A stretch of 64,000 nucleotides of DNA from Sinorhizobium sojae CCBAU 05684 (GCF_002288525.1 NZ_CP023068.1:434001-498000); one strand, 5' to 3'; positions 17,161-26,337 are shown, counted from the stretch's first letter. Notes: generated by a model from the letters alone, not told the origin. Program-made: numbers and translations.

Positions 17161-17997
17161 ATGAAGTTGTTGCGCTATGGACCTGAAGGGGCGGAAAAGC
17201 CGGGCGTGTTGGATGGAGCGGGCCGAATTCGCGATCTCTCGGGTGTGGTTGCCGATATTTCAGGTCCGGCAATCGCCGATCTCGGCTGGGCGGACAGGCT
17301 CGAGATTGAGAGCCTGCCGGTAGTGGATGATGCGCCGCGCCTCGGCGCCTGCGTCGCCGGCACCGGCAAGTTCATCTGCATCGGCCTCAACTATGCGGAC
17401 CATGCTGCCGAGTCCGGCCTCGACGTTCCGCCCGAGCCAGTCATCTTCATGAAAGCGACCTCGGCAATCACCGGGCCGAACGACAATGTCATCATACCGC
17501 GGGGCTCGGTTGCCACCGACTGGGAAGTCGAACTCGGCGTCGTCATCGGCAAGAAGGCGAAATATGTCGACAAGGCCGAAGCGTTGGATCATGTCGCCGG
17601 CTACTGCGTCGTCAACGACGTCTCGGAGCGCGATTTCCAGGCGAGGCGATCGGGCCAATGGACCAAGGGCAAATCCTGCGATTCCTTCGGTCCCATCGGC
17701 CCGTGGCTCGTCACCCGCGACGAGATTGCCAATCCGCAAAACCTGAAGATGTGGCTCAGCGTCAACGGCGTGACGAAGCAGAACGGCACGACCGAGACCA
17801 TGGTCTATGGCGTCTCCTATCTCGTCAGCTATCTATCGCAGTTCATGACCTTGCATCCCGGCGACATCATTTCGACTGGCACGCCGCCGGGTGTCGGCCT
17901 GGGCTTCAAACCGCCGCAATATCTCAAGCCCGGCGATGTCATCGAGCTTGGGATCGAGGGGCTCGGCACGCAGAAGCAGACGGTGATCGCGGACTGA
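17161..17997 (+). CDS. Fumarylacetoacetate hydrolase family protein
   Basis: A 278-residue FAH-superfamily enzyme. A short N-terminal domain is followed by the catalytic fold (about residues 75-278) with metal and substrate motifs C-I-G-L-N-Y-A-D-H, D-W-E-V-E-L-G-V-V-I-G, G-Y-C-V-V-N-D-V-S-E-R and T-G-T-P-P-G-V-G. It most resembles the group that includes ureidoglycolate lyase and 2,4-diketo-3-deoxy-sugar-acid hydrolases. It is a single gene, so pathway assignment is open. GGAG and CAGG elements precede the ATG. Confidence 0.88.
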   Translation: MKLLRYGPEGAEKPGVLDGAGRIRDLSGVVADISGPAIADLGWADRLEIESLPVVDDAPRLGACVAGTGKFICIGLNYADHAAESGLDVPPEPVIFMKATSAITGPNDNVIIPRGSVATDWEVELGVVIGKKAKYVDKAEALDHVAGYCVVNDVSERDFQARRSGQWTKGKSCDSFGPIGPWLVTRDEIANPQNLKMWLSVNGVTKQNGTTETMVYGVSYLVSYLSQFMTLHPGDIISTGTPPGVGLGFKPPQYLKPGDVIELGIEGLGTQKQTVIAD

Positions 17998-18004
17998 TTT
18001 GAGC

Positions 18005-18047
18005 CTACAGCGCCACGCGTCTTTCAGATGCACGACGGTCGCTGCAG
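18005..18047. repeat. Palindromic intergenic repeat, RIME-like
   Basis: Begins CTACAGCG and ends CGCTGCAG (7 of 8 complementary), just after the FAH gene. It shares the CTACAGCGCC-(A/G)CGCGTC type core with the elements at 44403-44442 and 49751-49790 and resembles the short palindromic repeats known from Rhizobiaceae intergenic regions. Confidence 0.55.
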
Positions 18048-18139
18048 CACGTCTCCTGAAATCGAAATCGACTAAGGAGACGTGCAGTAGCAGGGCGGAC
18101 CGGAGGTGAATACCGGCGCAAAGGCGCGTCGCCCTCTTC

Positions 18140-19048
18140 CTAGAGCTTTATTCTTCCCTGCCGCTTCAGTTGCTGCTCCCGGAAGAAGATGAAAAGGCCG
18201 GAGGCGACGATAAGGCCAGCGCCCAGCACCATAGACAGGCGCGGGCTGTCGCCGAAGATCAGCCAACCGAAGACGATCGCCCAGAAGAGCAGCGTATATT
18301 GCAGCGGCGCAACGGTCGCCGCATCGGCGAGCTTCAAGGCCCGGTTGACGAGCACATGGGCGAGCATGGCGACGACGCCGAGGAGGCCGAGCAAAGCGGT
18401 GTCGAGGGGTTTCAGCGGCGTCCAATCGAAGGGCGCCCAGAGCAGCCCGGCGACCGCGGCGCCGACGATCTGCCAGAAGGCGAGGGTCGTATCTGGCGTT
18501 CCACGCAGCGAGCGCCCGGAAACCATCATGAATGCAAAGAACATGCTGCCGAGGATCGAGATCAGCGCCGGCAACGTCAGGGCCTGCGAGGAGGGCTCAA
18601 GTGCGATGATGACGCCGACGAAGCCGATGGCGATCGCTGTCCATCGCCGCCAGCCGACAGGCTCCTTCAGCACCAGCGGCGACACGGCCGCAACATAGAT
18701 CGGCGCGGCCAGCCAATAGGTCATGACATCGGCGAGCGGCAGGGTGACGACGGCGAAATAAAAGGCGAAGACCTCCGCGGTGGAGGCGACCACCCGGGCA
18801 AGCTGGAGCCCCGGCCTCTCAACCGCGACAAGCTTTTTCGGTCCGCGGAGCCACAGGAACGGAAGCAGCACCACACCGGCGGCGATGCTGCGGATCAGAA
18901 CCACCTGTCCGACCGAATAGGTCGCCACCAGCCATTTGCCCATGACGTCGTTCAGCGAAAACATCAGCATGCCGAGAAGCATGATCAGAACGCCGGTGCG
19001 AGCGGTGCTCGGCTGGGCGGAAACGGTTGCGGAAGCGGTATCGGCCAT
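18140..19048 (-). CDS. DMT (EamA) family transporter
   Basis: A 302-residue protein with ten predicted transmembrane segments arranged as two EamA repeats (for example G-V-L-I-M-L-L-G-M-L-M-F-S-L in the first helix and L-L-G-L-L-G-V-V-A-M-L-A-H in the second half). Family members export amino acids, metabolites or drugs; substrate cannot be told. The ATG at 19048 is preceded by GAGGA; two upstream ATGs in frame lack a site. It lies 112 bases downstream of the P-type ATPase on the same strand. Confidence 0.88.
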   Translation of the reverse strand: MADTASATVSAQPSTARTGVLIMLLGMLMFSLNDVMGKWLVATYSVGQVVLIRSIAAGVVLLPFLWLRGPKKLVAVERPGLQLARVVASTAEVFAFYFAVVTLPLADVMTYWLAAPIYVAAVSPLVLKEPVGWRRWTAIAIGFVGVIIALEPSSQALTLPALISILGSMFFAFMMVSGRSLRGTPDTTLAFWQIVGAAVAGLLWAPFDWTPLKPLDTALLGLLGVVAMLAHVLVNRALKLADAATVAPLQYTLLFWAIVFGWLIFGDSPRLSMVLGAGLIVASGLFIFFREQQLKRQGRIKL

Positions 19049-19160
19049 GGCGAGATCCTCGTGAAACCCAGCCATTGGCACACTCGGGCGCCGTGATCCA
19101 AGCACGGTTTTTGATCAATTCATCAGCTTCGCGAATGGATGCATCGGCGTCAGCCCGTTG

Positions 19161-21971
19161 CTAAAGCCTTTGCTCCAATCGCCTGCTGTCCGAACTGAGG
19201 GTGAACAAAGCGGCGATCCGCTTCTCGGCCTCTACGACGAGGAGCAGCGCGACGCCGACTGCTATGATCTGGATTCCATCGATGAACGATACGGGTCGGC
19301 TGCCGAAGATCAAGTGCATCGGTGGCAGATAGGTGAAGGCGAATTGTGCCCCAACGACAGTCGCAACGCCGATAAGGACGGCGCTGGTGCCGAGGGCGCC
19401 CTGCCATGTCAGCGACGTGCCGTGTACATAGCGGACACTGAACAGGTAGAAGATTTCCATGACGACTAGCGTGTTTACGGCCATGGTTCGCGCAGTTTCG
19501 ATCGATAGCCCGCGCGCGACGGCCCAGGCGTAAATGCCGAACGTGCCGGCGACCATCAGCGCAGAGACGAACAGGATTCGCCAAAGCAGTCTTCCAGAGA
19601 GAATTTTTGCGCCTGCCGGGCGAGGCGACCGCTGCATGGCGCCGGGTTCCGTCGGCTCGAAGGCCAGTGTCAGGCCCAGCGCCACCGCCGTCACCATGTT
19701 GATCCAGAGGATTTGCACGGGAGTGACGGGCAGGTTCAAGCCGAACAGGATGGCGAGCACGATGGTGAGGGCCTCGCCGCCATTGGTGGGCAAGGTCCAG
19801 GCGATCACCTTGGTGAGGTTGTCGTAAACGGTGCGTCCCTCGCGTACGGCCGCAACGATCGAGGCGAAATTGTCGTCGGCGAGCACCATCTCGCTCGCCT
19901 CCTTGGCTGCCTCGGTTCCCTTGCAGCCCATGGCGACGCCGACATCCGCGCGCTTCAAGGCCGGTGCATCGTTCACCCCGTCGCCCGTCATGGCGACGAT
20001 CGATCCATCCGCTTGCAACGCCTCCACCAGGCGCAATTTCTGTTCCGGGCTGGTGCGGGCGAAGACCGTCGCCTCCCTGGCGTGCCTGTGAATGCCGGCC
20101 TCTCCTGCCTCTTCCAGTTCCTGCCCGGTGATGGCCTTGGGTTCCTCAGCGAGCCCCAGTTGAAGTGCGATCGCGCGTGCTGTTGCAGCGTGGTCGCCCG
20201 TAATCATCTTTACCCGGATGCCGGCCGCCCGGCACTCGGCGACCGCAGCGATGGCTTCGGGACGCGGCGGGTCGATGAGTCCGACCAGGCCGAGCAAAGT
20301 GAGGTCGTGCTCGATATCCGCCGGCGCGATTTCGCGGGTGCCGTCCTTCATCCTCCGGCGCGCCAACGCGATCACGCGCTGACCGGCCGCGGCCAATGCC
20401 TGTATCCTGTCGTGCCAGCCGGTGAAATCCAGCGATTGCTCTCCCGTGAAGCTTGCGACGCGGCTGCACATGGCGAGGATGCCTTCGGGCGCGCCCTTCA
20501 CGTAGACCACGGGCGGTCGGCCATTGCAGGCGTTGAGCGTCGCCATGTATCGATGGCGGGAATCGAAGGGGATTTCGTCGAGGCGGGCAAAGCCGGCCCG
20601 CGCTGCCGCGGCATCGTGCCCGGCCTTCATCGCCAATGTGACGAGCGCACCTTCCATTGGGTCGCCATTAACCGTCCACTCCTCGCGGCGTTCCTCGAGA
20701 TGCGCGTCGTTGCAGAGAAGCGCGGCCAGCGACAGCTCTTCGAGCACCGGGTCGGCGGCCGGGTCGAGCGCCTTGCCCCCGCTGGTCCGAAAGCCGCCTT
20801 CCGGCCGGTAGCCGGCTCCTTCCACCTCTATCTCCCGTTCGGCCGTGACGACGGCGCTCACCGTCATTTCGTTGCGCGTGAGCGTGCCGGTCTTGTCGGA
20901 GCAGATCACGGAGACGGACCCCAGCGTCTCGACTGCGGGCAGGCGACGGATGATGGCGTTTCTGCGCGCCATGCGCTGAACGCCGACGGCAAGGGTGATC
21001 GTCATGACCGCGGGCATGCCTTCCGGAATTGCCGCGACGGCCAGGCCGACGACCGTCATAAAGGCGTCTTCCAGGCGATAGGACCGGAAGAGTACGGCAT
21101 AGGTGAAGACCACGACGGAAGCGCCGAGGACGGCGATCGTGATCTGTCTCGCGAGTTGGCCCATCTGCCGAACGAGAGGCGTGGCGATCCGCTCCACCGC
21201 GCCGATCATGGAACTGATCCGCCCGAGTTCGGCCGCCGCGCCCGTTGCAACGGTAACACCCGTTCCCTGCCCGGCGGCAACGAAAGTGCCCGAGAAGGCC
21301 ATGGAAAACCGGTCGCCCAGCGCCGCGTCGCCGGCGACGGGCCTGATCGATTTGTCGACGGGCACGGATTCGCCGGTGAGGATGGCCTCATCAATGCGCA
21401 GATTGCGCGCCTTAATGAGCCTGAGGTCGGCCGGCACCCGGTCTCCGGCTTCGAGGAGAACGATATCGCCCGGAACCACCTCGCCCGCCCTAATGGTGGT
21501 GCGACGGCCGTTGCGGACGACGGAAGCCTGCGGATCGATCATCGCCCGGATCGCCTCCAGCGCCTTCTCCGCGCGCCCTTCCTGAACGAAGCCGATGACC
21601 GCGTTGATGAGCACCACGGCGAAGATGACGAGCGAGTCCGGGCCGTGGCCGATGGCGGCAGCGATCAGCCCGGCGGCCAGCAGAACGTAGATGAGCAGAT
21701 TATGGAATTGCAGCAGGAAGCGCTTCAAGGCGCCGCTGCGTGGGCCTTCCGGCAGGCGGTTGGGACCGTAGGTCTCCAGCCGCTCGCTCGCTTCCCGCGC
21801 GGAAAGGCCGTTCGCTCCCGTGCTAAGCACGTCGAGGGCGGCTTCCGGTGTTATGGCGTGCCAGGCGAGGGCGGGCGTGGTGGCTGCCCCGGTGGTCGTG
21901 GCGGAGGTATTCTCAGGTTCTTCGGTCGAGCCCGGTGGCTGGGACGCTGTCGTGGACGCCGCATCGCGCAT
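19161..21971 (-). CDS. Cation-transporting P-type ATPase (P2-type, CtpF/PMA1-like)
   Basis: A 936-residue P2-type ATPase. A cation-ATPase N-terminal domain (about residues 35-105) precedes the A-domain motif T-G-E-S (199-202), the membrane motif P-E-G-M-P (316-320) and the phosphorylation site D-K-T-G-T with Asp359. The hinge T-G-D-G-V-N-D-A-P is also intact. The P-E-G-M/L-P pattern is that of P2 (Ca2+/Na+/K+-type) pumps, not heavy-metal P1B pumps, and no metal-binding HMA domain or CPx motif is present. About the first 32 residues are low-complexity. A FixK-type box about 160 bases upstream suggests a role at low oxygen. Confidence 0.9.
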   Translation of the reverse strand: MRDAASTTASQPPGSTEEPENTSATTTGAATTPALAWHAITPEAALDVLSTGANGLSAREASERLETYGPNRLPEGPRSGALKRFLLQFHNLLIYVLLAAGLIAAAIGHGPDSLVIFAVVLINAVIGFVQEGRAEKALEAIRAMIDPQASVVRNGRRTTIRAGEVVPGDIVLLEAGDRVPADLRLIKARNLRIDEAILTGESVPVDKSIRPVAGDAALGDRFSMAFSGTFVAAGQGTGVTVATGAAAELGRISSMIGAVERIATPLVRQMGQLARQITIAVLGASVVVFTYAVLFRSYRLEDAFMTVVGLAVAAIPEGMPAVMTITLAVGVQRMARRNAIIRRLPAVETLGSVSVICSDKTGTLTRNEMTVSAVVTAEREIEVEGAGYRPEGGFRTSGGKALDPAADPVLEELSLAALLCNDAHLEERREEWTVNGDPMEGALVTLAMKAGHDAAAARAGFARLDEIPFDSRHRYMATLNACNGRPPVVYVKGAPEGILAMCSRVASFTGEQSLDFTGWHDRIQALAAAGQRVIALARRRMKDGTREIAPADIEHDLTLLGLVGLIDPPRPEAIAAVAECRAAGIRVKMITGDHAATARAIALQLGLAEEPKAITGQELEEAGEAGIHRHAREATVFARTSPEQKLRLVEALQADGSIVAMTGDGVNDAPALKRADVGVAMGCKGTEAAKEASEMVLADDNFASIVAAVREGRTVYDNLTKVIAWTLPTNGGEALTIVLAILFGLNLPVTPVQILWINMVTAVALGLTLAFEPTEPGAMQRSPRPAGAKILSGRLLWRILFVSALMVAGTFGIYAWAVARGLSIETARTMAVNTLVVMEIFYLFSVRYVHGTSLTWQGALGTSAVLIGVATVVGAQFAFTYLPPMHLIFGSRPVSFIDGIQIIAVGVALLLVVEAEKRIAALFTLSSDSRRLEQRL

Positions 21972-22130
21972 ACCTGCTGGCTCCTCGGAAATGCAATTGT
22001 TGATGCTGACTCAAAGATACCGTTTAGCCGGACATTCATTTGTTTGGGCCACGCCTATCCCCGACGCGGCGGTGCCCGGCACTCTTGAGCATCGGCCAGG
22101 CAAGCCTATCTGATGCGATGTAAGCGGTCT

Positions 22131-22144
22131 TTGAGCGGGATCAA
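22131..22144. promoter_or_regulatory. FNR/FixK-type box between the P-type ATPase and the YbhB gene
   Basis: TTGAG-CGGG-ATCAA keeps the TTGA-N6-TCAA core. Its centre is 85 bases before the YbhB ATG on the plus strand and about 166 bases before the ATPase ATG on the minus strand, so it could serve either. Confidence 0.55.
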
Positions 22145-22222
22145 CGCTTCCACGCCGAAGGTTTGACGGATTGCAACGATCGTTCGCTCATTTCGAAGTG
22201 GCCACATGAAAGGAGGCAGGCG

Positions 22223-22684
22223 ATGACCTTCAGTATGATCAGCCCCGCATTCGCTGATGGCCAGCCAATTCCCAGAAAGTACACCCGTTTCGACGAGAAC
22301 CTCTTCCCGCCTTTGAAGTGGACGGGCACGCCGGCGGGCACGCAGAGTTTCGCCTTGGTCGTCGAGGATCCGGATGCCGTGAGCGGCGTTTTCCGCCATT
22401 GCGCGATCATCAACATCCCGGGCAATTGGACCGAACTTCAGCAGTCCGTCGATACCGGGCCTGAACACGCCATAAAGTTCATGAAGAACGATTTCGGCAA
22501 TGCGCGTTACGACGGACCCCAGCCGCCACCCGGAACCGGCGTCCACCATTATAAGTTCAGGCTGGCGGCTCTCGACGTCGGCAACCTTTCGATCCCGGAG
22601 GAGGTCGGCGCCGCCGAGGCGTGGAAACGGGCAAGCAAGCACATGATCGGCGAGGCCACGCTCGTCGGTACCTACGAGCGCTGA
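22223..22684 (+). CDS. YbhB/YbcL family Raf-kinase-inhibitor-like protein
   Basis: A 153-residue PEBP-fold protein. Family motifs visible: F-P-P-L-K-W-T-G-T-P-A-G-T-Q-S, the ligand-pocket D-P-D-A-V near residue 55, and G-P-Q-P-P-P-G-T-G-V-H-H-Y-K-F. AGGAGG lies 6 bases before the ATG at 22223; an upstream ATG at 22163 is not supported. No signal peptide, so cytoplasmic. Physiological role of bacterial members is unclear. Confidence 0.9.
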   Translation: MTFSMISPAFADGQPIPRKYTRFDENLFPPLKWTGTPAGTQSFALVVEDPDAVSGVFRHCAIINIPGNWTELQQSVDTGPEHAIKFMKNDFGNARYDGPQPPPGTGVHHYKFRLAALDVGNLSIPEEVGAAEAWKRASKHMIGEATLVGTYER

Positions 22685-22718
22685 TGGACGCGCCTTCCGG
22701 AAGCCCCGGTTCGGCGCT

Positions 22719-23267
22719 TTAGAACTTCCGGCTGAGGAAGTTGGAGTTTGCCAGACCGAAGCGCCAGGGCTGCTCGACGGCTTTCGAAATGCCGATGCGG
22801 GCGCCGGCGGAGATTTCTGGTCTTGCTTCGGGAAGGCGCAGGCAAAATGGCTCCCGCCAGAGCGGAAGGCCGTTCTGTTCCATGTTGATCGCCAGGGCTT
22901 GGCCGATGCGCCCCGGCCCCGAGCACAGAAGCCGGTCCCGGGAAACGCCGCGTCTCTCTCGCATCGTCTCAAGGCCCCATTTCGGTTCGATTGCCCGGAT
23001 GAGCACGGCGCTGGCGGGCAGGCAGACGAAGTTCAGGCACCAATGAAGGCCGTAGGACAGATAGACATAGGCCTGTGCGGACGGACCGAACATGGCGCGA
23101 TTGCGCTCTGTCATGCCGCCGTAGCTGTGCGACGCTGCGTCGTCCGGCAGGTAGGCCTCGGTTTCGACGATGATTCCACCGACGCCAGACACTGTAAGTT
23201 CCGCGCCGATCAGATCTGCTGCGACCTCTACGGCGCTACGCGCAAAAAAGCTGTCGTCCCACTGCAA
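22719..23267 (-). CDS. DNA-3-methyladenine glycosylase (AAG/MPG family)
   Basis: A 182-residue base-excision repair enzyme of the eukaryotic-type MPG/AAG family. Motifs: L-I-G-A-E-L, V-E-T-E-A-Y (with the catalytic Glu), D-A-A-S-H-S-Y-G-G-M-T-E-R-N, M-F-G-P, Y-V-Y-L-S-Y-G-L-H-W-C-L-N and G-P-G-R-I-G-Q-A. Start is TTG 23267, preceded by GAGGGGA. It removes alkylated purines and complements the alkyltransferase at 15073 in function, although the two are not linked. Confidence 0.9.
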   Translation of the reverse strand: MQWDDSFFARSAVEVAADLIGAELTVSGVGGIIVETEAYLPDDAASHSYGGMTERNRAMFGPSAQAYVYLSYGLHWCLNFVCLPASAVLIRAIEPKWGLETMRERRGVSRDRLLCSGPGRIGQALAINMEQNGLPLWREPFCLRLPEARPEISAGARIGISKAVEQPWRFGLANSNFLSRKF

Positions 23268-23455
23268 TGAATATCCCCTCGACTTGTGCCGCCCCTAATG
23301 TAGGCGTATCGGCACTTCTCGCCAGTGTCGCAGCGCCGGTTCTCGTGCAGCCCGTGAGAACTTTCCATGAACATCCGAAGCATGTAATGTGCGGATCCGC
23401 GGTGGGCGATGCTTGCCTGGTGGACGGGGCAGCAAGGGCAGAAAGGATCTGTGCG

Positions 23456-24766
23456 ATGGCGCAGAGAGCAGGCAATGCGGATCTACCGCTGCATGGTGGG
23501 CGCGTACCCAAATGGCTCGGCGACCGCATGACGAGGCTTGGCGTGCTGATTGCCGAGGCGATCGTACACCATTATGGCCGCGACGAGTTCCTGAAGCGGC
23601 TTGCTCATCCGTTCTGGTTTCAGTCCTTCGGCGCAGTCATGGGCATGGACTGGCATTCGTCCGGAATTACCACAAGCGTAATCGGCGCGTTGAAACGCGG
23701 CTTGACGCCGCGTGCCGGTGAACTCGGCATTCATGTTTGCGGCGGCCGCGGCCAGCATTCCCGCAAGACGCCGGCCGAACTCTCGACGATCGGAGATCGT
23801 GTCGGTTTCGATGGCCTCTTGCTTGCCGATGCGAGCCGTCTTGTCGCGAAGGTCGACAGTGCGGCCGTGCAGGATGGGTTCGATCTTTATCTGCACGGCT
23901 TCATCGTTACCGACGACGCCAAGTGGGTCGTCGTCCAGCAAGGCATGAACGGCGACCGGCGCCAGGCACGCCGCTATCACTGGCTCTCGGAAGGGCTGGA
24001 GAGCTTCGTGGATTCTCCGCATGCGGCAATCGAAGGGAGGGGGCAGGGCGAGATCGTGAATCTTGCGGATCGGCGCGCTGCCGATTCGCGCCAGAGCCAG
24101 CTTTCTCTCCTCAATGCGCTCGGTCCCGATGGGCTGATCCGCGAGGTGGCGAAGATCGAGACGGGTGGGGCCGCACCGGCACCGGAGACCCAGCCGAGCT
24201 TGCCGCATCTCTTCATGCCGGCTCATCACGACGTGCGCGAAAGCGACGTCAATCTGCGGCGCCTGCACGGCAATCTTGCCGCTGCCGCCGATCGCGGGCC
24301 AAAGGACTTCGAGGAACTGCTCATGGTGCCGGGCGTCGGCGCGCGCACGATCAAGGCACTCGCTCTGGTCGCCGAGGTGGTCCATGGTGCCCCCTGCCGG
24401 TTTTCCGATCCCGCCCGATTTTCGCTTGCCCATGGAGGCAAGGACCGGCACCCCTTTCCGGTGCCGCTCAAGGTCTATGACGAAACCATCAATGTCATGA
24501 AGTCGGCGATAACGAAGGGCCGGCTCGGGGGGGATGAGGAGCTTGCGGCCTTGAAGCGGCTCGACGACCAGTCGCGCCGGCTGGAGCGCTATGCCACCGG
24601 GCCGGACCTCAAGGAGATCGTCGCGGGAGAGTTCAGGGACTCGCCGCGCTTCGGCGGGCGAAGCGTCTTCGGCTGGGAGGAAAGCCGCAAGGGGCGGCCG
24701 GCCGAATGTGCCGGGTCCGAGGTCGCGCCCGGGACTGGTTCTGACAGGCGCAAATATCCGGGCTGA
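23456..24766 (+). CDS. DUF763 domain protein
   Basis: A 436-residue DUF763 protein: M-A-Q-R-A-G-N-A-D-L-P-L-H-G-G at the start, then G-A-V-M-G-M-D-W-H-S-S-G-I-T-T-S, C-G-G-R-G-Q-H-S-R-K-T-P and, later, the helix-hairpin-helix-like L-M-V-P-G-V-G-A-R-T-I-K-A-L-A. The HhH-like segment hints at nucleic-acid binding, and the family is often mentioned alongside DNA repair genes, but function is not established. The frame is open to 23267; the ATG at 23456 matches the family N-terminus and has AAGGA upstream. It is divergent from the glycosylase gene. Confidence 0.85.
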   Translation: MAQRAGNADLPLHGGRVPKWLGDRMTRLGVLIAEAIVHHYGRDEFLKRLAHPFWFQSFGAVMGMDWHSSGITTSVIGALKRGLTPRAGELGIHVCGGRGQHSRKTPAELSTIGDRVGFDGLLLADASRLVAKVDSAAVQDGFDLYLHGFIVTDDAKWVVVQQGMNGDRRQARRYHWLSEGLESFVDSPHAAIEGRGQGEIVNLADRRAADSRQSQLSLLNALGPDGLIREVAKIETGGAAPAPETQPSLPHLFMPAHHDVRESDVNLRRLHGNLAAAADRGPKDFEELLMVPGVGARTIKALALVAEVVHGAPCRFSDPARFSLAHGGKDRHPFPVPLKVYDETINVMKSAITKGRLGGDEELAALKRLDDQSRRLERYATGPDLKEIVAGEFRDSPRFGGRSVFGWEESRKGRPAECAGSEVAPGTGSDRRKYPG

Positions 24767-24814
24767 TCGCGCCGCCCCTCGGTTCGCGACAGCCCGGGGG
24801 ACATCCTGCCTTCC

Positions 24815-24839
24815 GGAACTTCCTCGCACGGTCGCCGTT
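24815..24839 (+). promoter_or_regulatory. EcfG/RpoE2 general-stress promoter
   Basis: GGAAC (24815-24819), 16-base spacer, CGTT (24836-24839): full match to the ECF15 consensus. It lies about 108 bases before the small gene at 24948, which is followed by the DUF3175 gene. Confidence 0.65.
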
Positions 24840-24947
24840 TTCTTGGGTGAAGGTCTCTACTCAAAAATAAGTACGTGGACGGTTCTAAAGTGTGGGAAAA
24901 CCGCGCATAATTTCTGCTCCAGCTCGAGATCGGTCAGGGAGGCTTTC

Positions 24948-25163
24948 ATGCAAACGCAAGAGTGCCTGCAGCTTCATTTCGATGTTCGGAGCGGCCGGGC
25001 GCTATTGACCTATGGCAACAGGGAATACCTCCTGCCGGAGGTCTATTCGACGAAGGAAAAGGCGCAGACTGCCGCGCAGCATTTCGCTTGGGAAGAGCTT
25101 GGCTGGAAGCACCGGGCGCCGGACATCCGGGGCGCTTCCGACGTGCCGGTGTGGTTGCGCTGA
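24948..25163 (+). CDS. Small hypothetical protein
   Basis: A 71-residue protein (M-Q-T-Q-E-C-L-Q-L-H-F...) with AGGGAGG about 6 bases before the ATG. The frame is open far upstream because it overlaps the end of the previous gene in another frame, but the site favours 24948. No domain recognised. It is followed 24 bases later by the DUF3175 gene and probably forms a stress-induced pair with it. Confidence 0.6.
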   Translation: MQTQECLQLHFDVRSGRALLTYGNREYLLPEVYSTKEKAQTAAQHFAWEELGWKHRAPDIRGASDVPVWLR

Positions 25164-25187
25164 CGACACCGCCGCAGGTAAACGGCC

Positions 25188-25478
25188 ATGGGCAAGCAGC
25201 CAGAGACGAAAGCCAAATGGTCGCAGAATGTCCAGAGCGATGCCTTGGACCTCGAGCCGGGGGTCTTCACCCTCGACGATCCGCGAGAAATCGCGCATTC
25301 GTTGAAGCGGTCGGCGGAGGCGAGTGATCGCCGCAAAGCAAGCCCCTTTTGCTCGGCCATGTCCATGTTGACTTTCTACATCAACAGGGCGGGTGCCGGG
25401 CTGAGCAGCGATCGGCGTCATATTCTCGAAAGGGCAAAGAACGAGCTGCGAAGAGATTTCGGTCGGGCGCCCAGATGA
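25188..25478 (+). CDS. DUF3175 domain protein
   Basis: A 96-residue protein matching DUF3175 over its whole length: K-W-S-Q-N-V-Q-S-D-A-L-D-L-E-P-G-V-F-T, P-R-E-I-A-H-S-L-K-R-S-A-E-A-S, and S-A-M-S-M-L-T-F-Y-I-N-R-A-G followed by a basic C-terminal helix. Function unknown; the basic, small nature suggests nucleic-acid binding, which is inference. No strong SD; it lies just behind the 71-residue gene, so coupling is likely. Confidence 0.85.
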   Translation: MGKQPETKAKWSQNVQSDALDLEPGVFTLDDPREIAHSLKRSAEASDRRKASPFCSAMSMLTFYINRAGAGLSSDRRHILERAKNELRRDFGRAPR

Positions 25479-25526
25479 GGCGGAGCTTGCCGAATTTTTG
25501 AGAAGCAAACGAGGGGGAGCTTTGTC

Positions 25527-26249
25527 ATGCCCTACAAGCTCTACTATTGGGACGGGATTCCCGGGAGAGGCGAATTCGTGCGCCTCACGCTCGAGGCGGC
25601 GGGCGCCGATTATGTCGATGTCGCCCGACTACCGGGCGGTACCGAGGAAATGCTGGCGCTGATGAAGGATCCGAGTGCCGTTTCCATCCCCTTCGCGCCG
25701 CCCTTTTTGGTCGATGGCGATCTCTTGATCCCGCAGGTCGCCAACATCCTGTTTTATCTCGGGCCCCGGCTCGGTCTCGCACCGGAGGACGAAGGTCTGC
25801 GTTTCGTCGCCAATGGCCTGCAATTGACGATCACCGACCTTCTTGCCGAAATTCACGACACGCATCACCCGATCAGCGTGTCGCTCTATTATGATGAGCA
25901 AAAGCCGGAAGCGCTGAGGCGCTCGGCGGCGTTTCTCGGCGACCGGTTGCCCAAGTTCCTCAGCTATTTTGAGCGGCTTCTCAACCGGAACCCCGCGGGC
26001 AGGAAGCATGCCGTCGGCAAGGAATTGAGCTATGTGGATCTCTCGCTGTTTCAGCTCGTCCAGGGACTCCGCTATGCGTTTCCAAACGCCATGCGGGTCC
26101 ATGAGCCGCACCTACCAGCCTTGATCGCGCTGCATGACGCGGTTGCCGCCCGACCGCGAATCCGTAGCTATCTCGCGTCCGATCGCCGCCTTGATTTCAA
26201 CGAATCCTGCGTCTTTCGCCGCTACCAGGAACTCGACCAGCAGTTTTGA
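25527..26249 (+). CDS. Glutathione S-transferase
   Basis: A 240-residue GST. The N-terminal thioredoxin-fold half (residues 1-85) has Y-K-L-Y-Y-W-D-G-I-P-G-R-G-E-F-V-R-L-T-L, with a tyrosine suited to activating glutathione, and the L-L-I-P-Q-V-A-N-I-L glutathione-site region. The all-helical C-terminal half contains G-K-E-L-S-Y-V-D-L-S-L-F-Q. It resembles eukaryotic-type sigma/pi GSTs in order. GGGGGAG precedes the ATG. Expected role: conjugation or peroxide detoxification. Confidence 0.88.
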   Translation: MPYKLYYWDGIPGRGEFVRLTLEAAGADYVDVARLPGGTEEMLALMKDPSAVSIPFAPPFLVDGDLLIPQVANILFYLGPRLGLAPEDEGLRFVANGLQLTITDLLAEIHDTHHPISVSLYYDEQKPEALRRSAAFLGDRLPKFLSYFERLLNRNPAGRKHAVGKELSYVDLSLFQLVQGLRYAFPNAMRVHEPHLPALIALHDAVAARPRIRSYLASDRRLDFNESCVFRRYQELDQQF

Positions 26250-26271
26250 ACCGGAATATGGTCGGGCCGAC

Positions 26272-26297
26272 GGAACAAACAAGCCGGGCCTGCCGTT
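26272..26297 (+). promoter_or_regulatory. EcfG/RpoE2 general-stress promoter
   Basis: GGAAC (26272-26276), 17-base spacer, CGTT (26294-26297): full consensus, 40 bases before the DUF2934 start. This is the best placed of the five such motifs in the window. Confidence 0.7.
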
Positions 26298-26337
26298 ACG
26301 GCTTAGCCGATAGTGCAGCCAACGGAGAGGTGACCAT

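Noticed and set aside
19713..22088. 791-codon plus-strand frame opposite the P-type ATPase
   Set aside because: Mirror frame of a strong ATPase gene, no domain.
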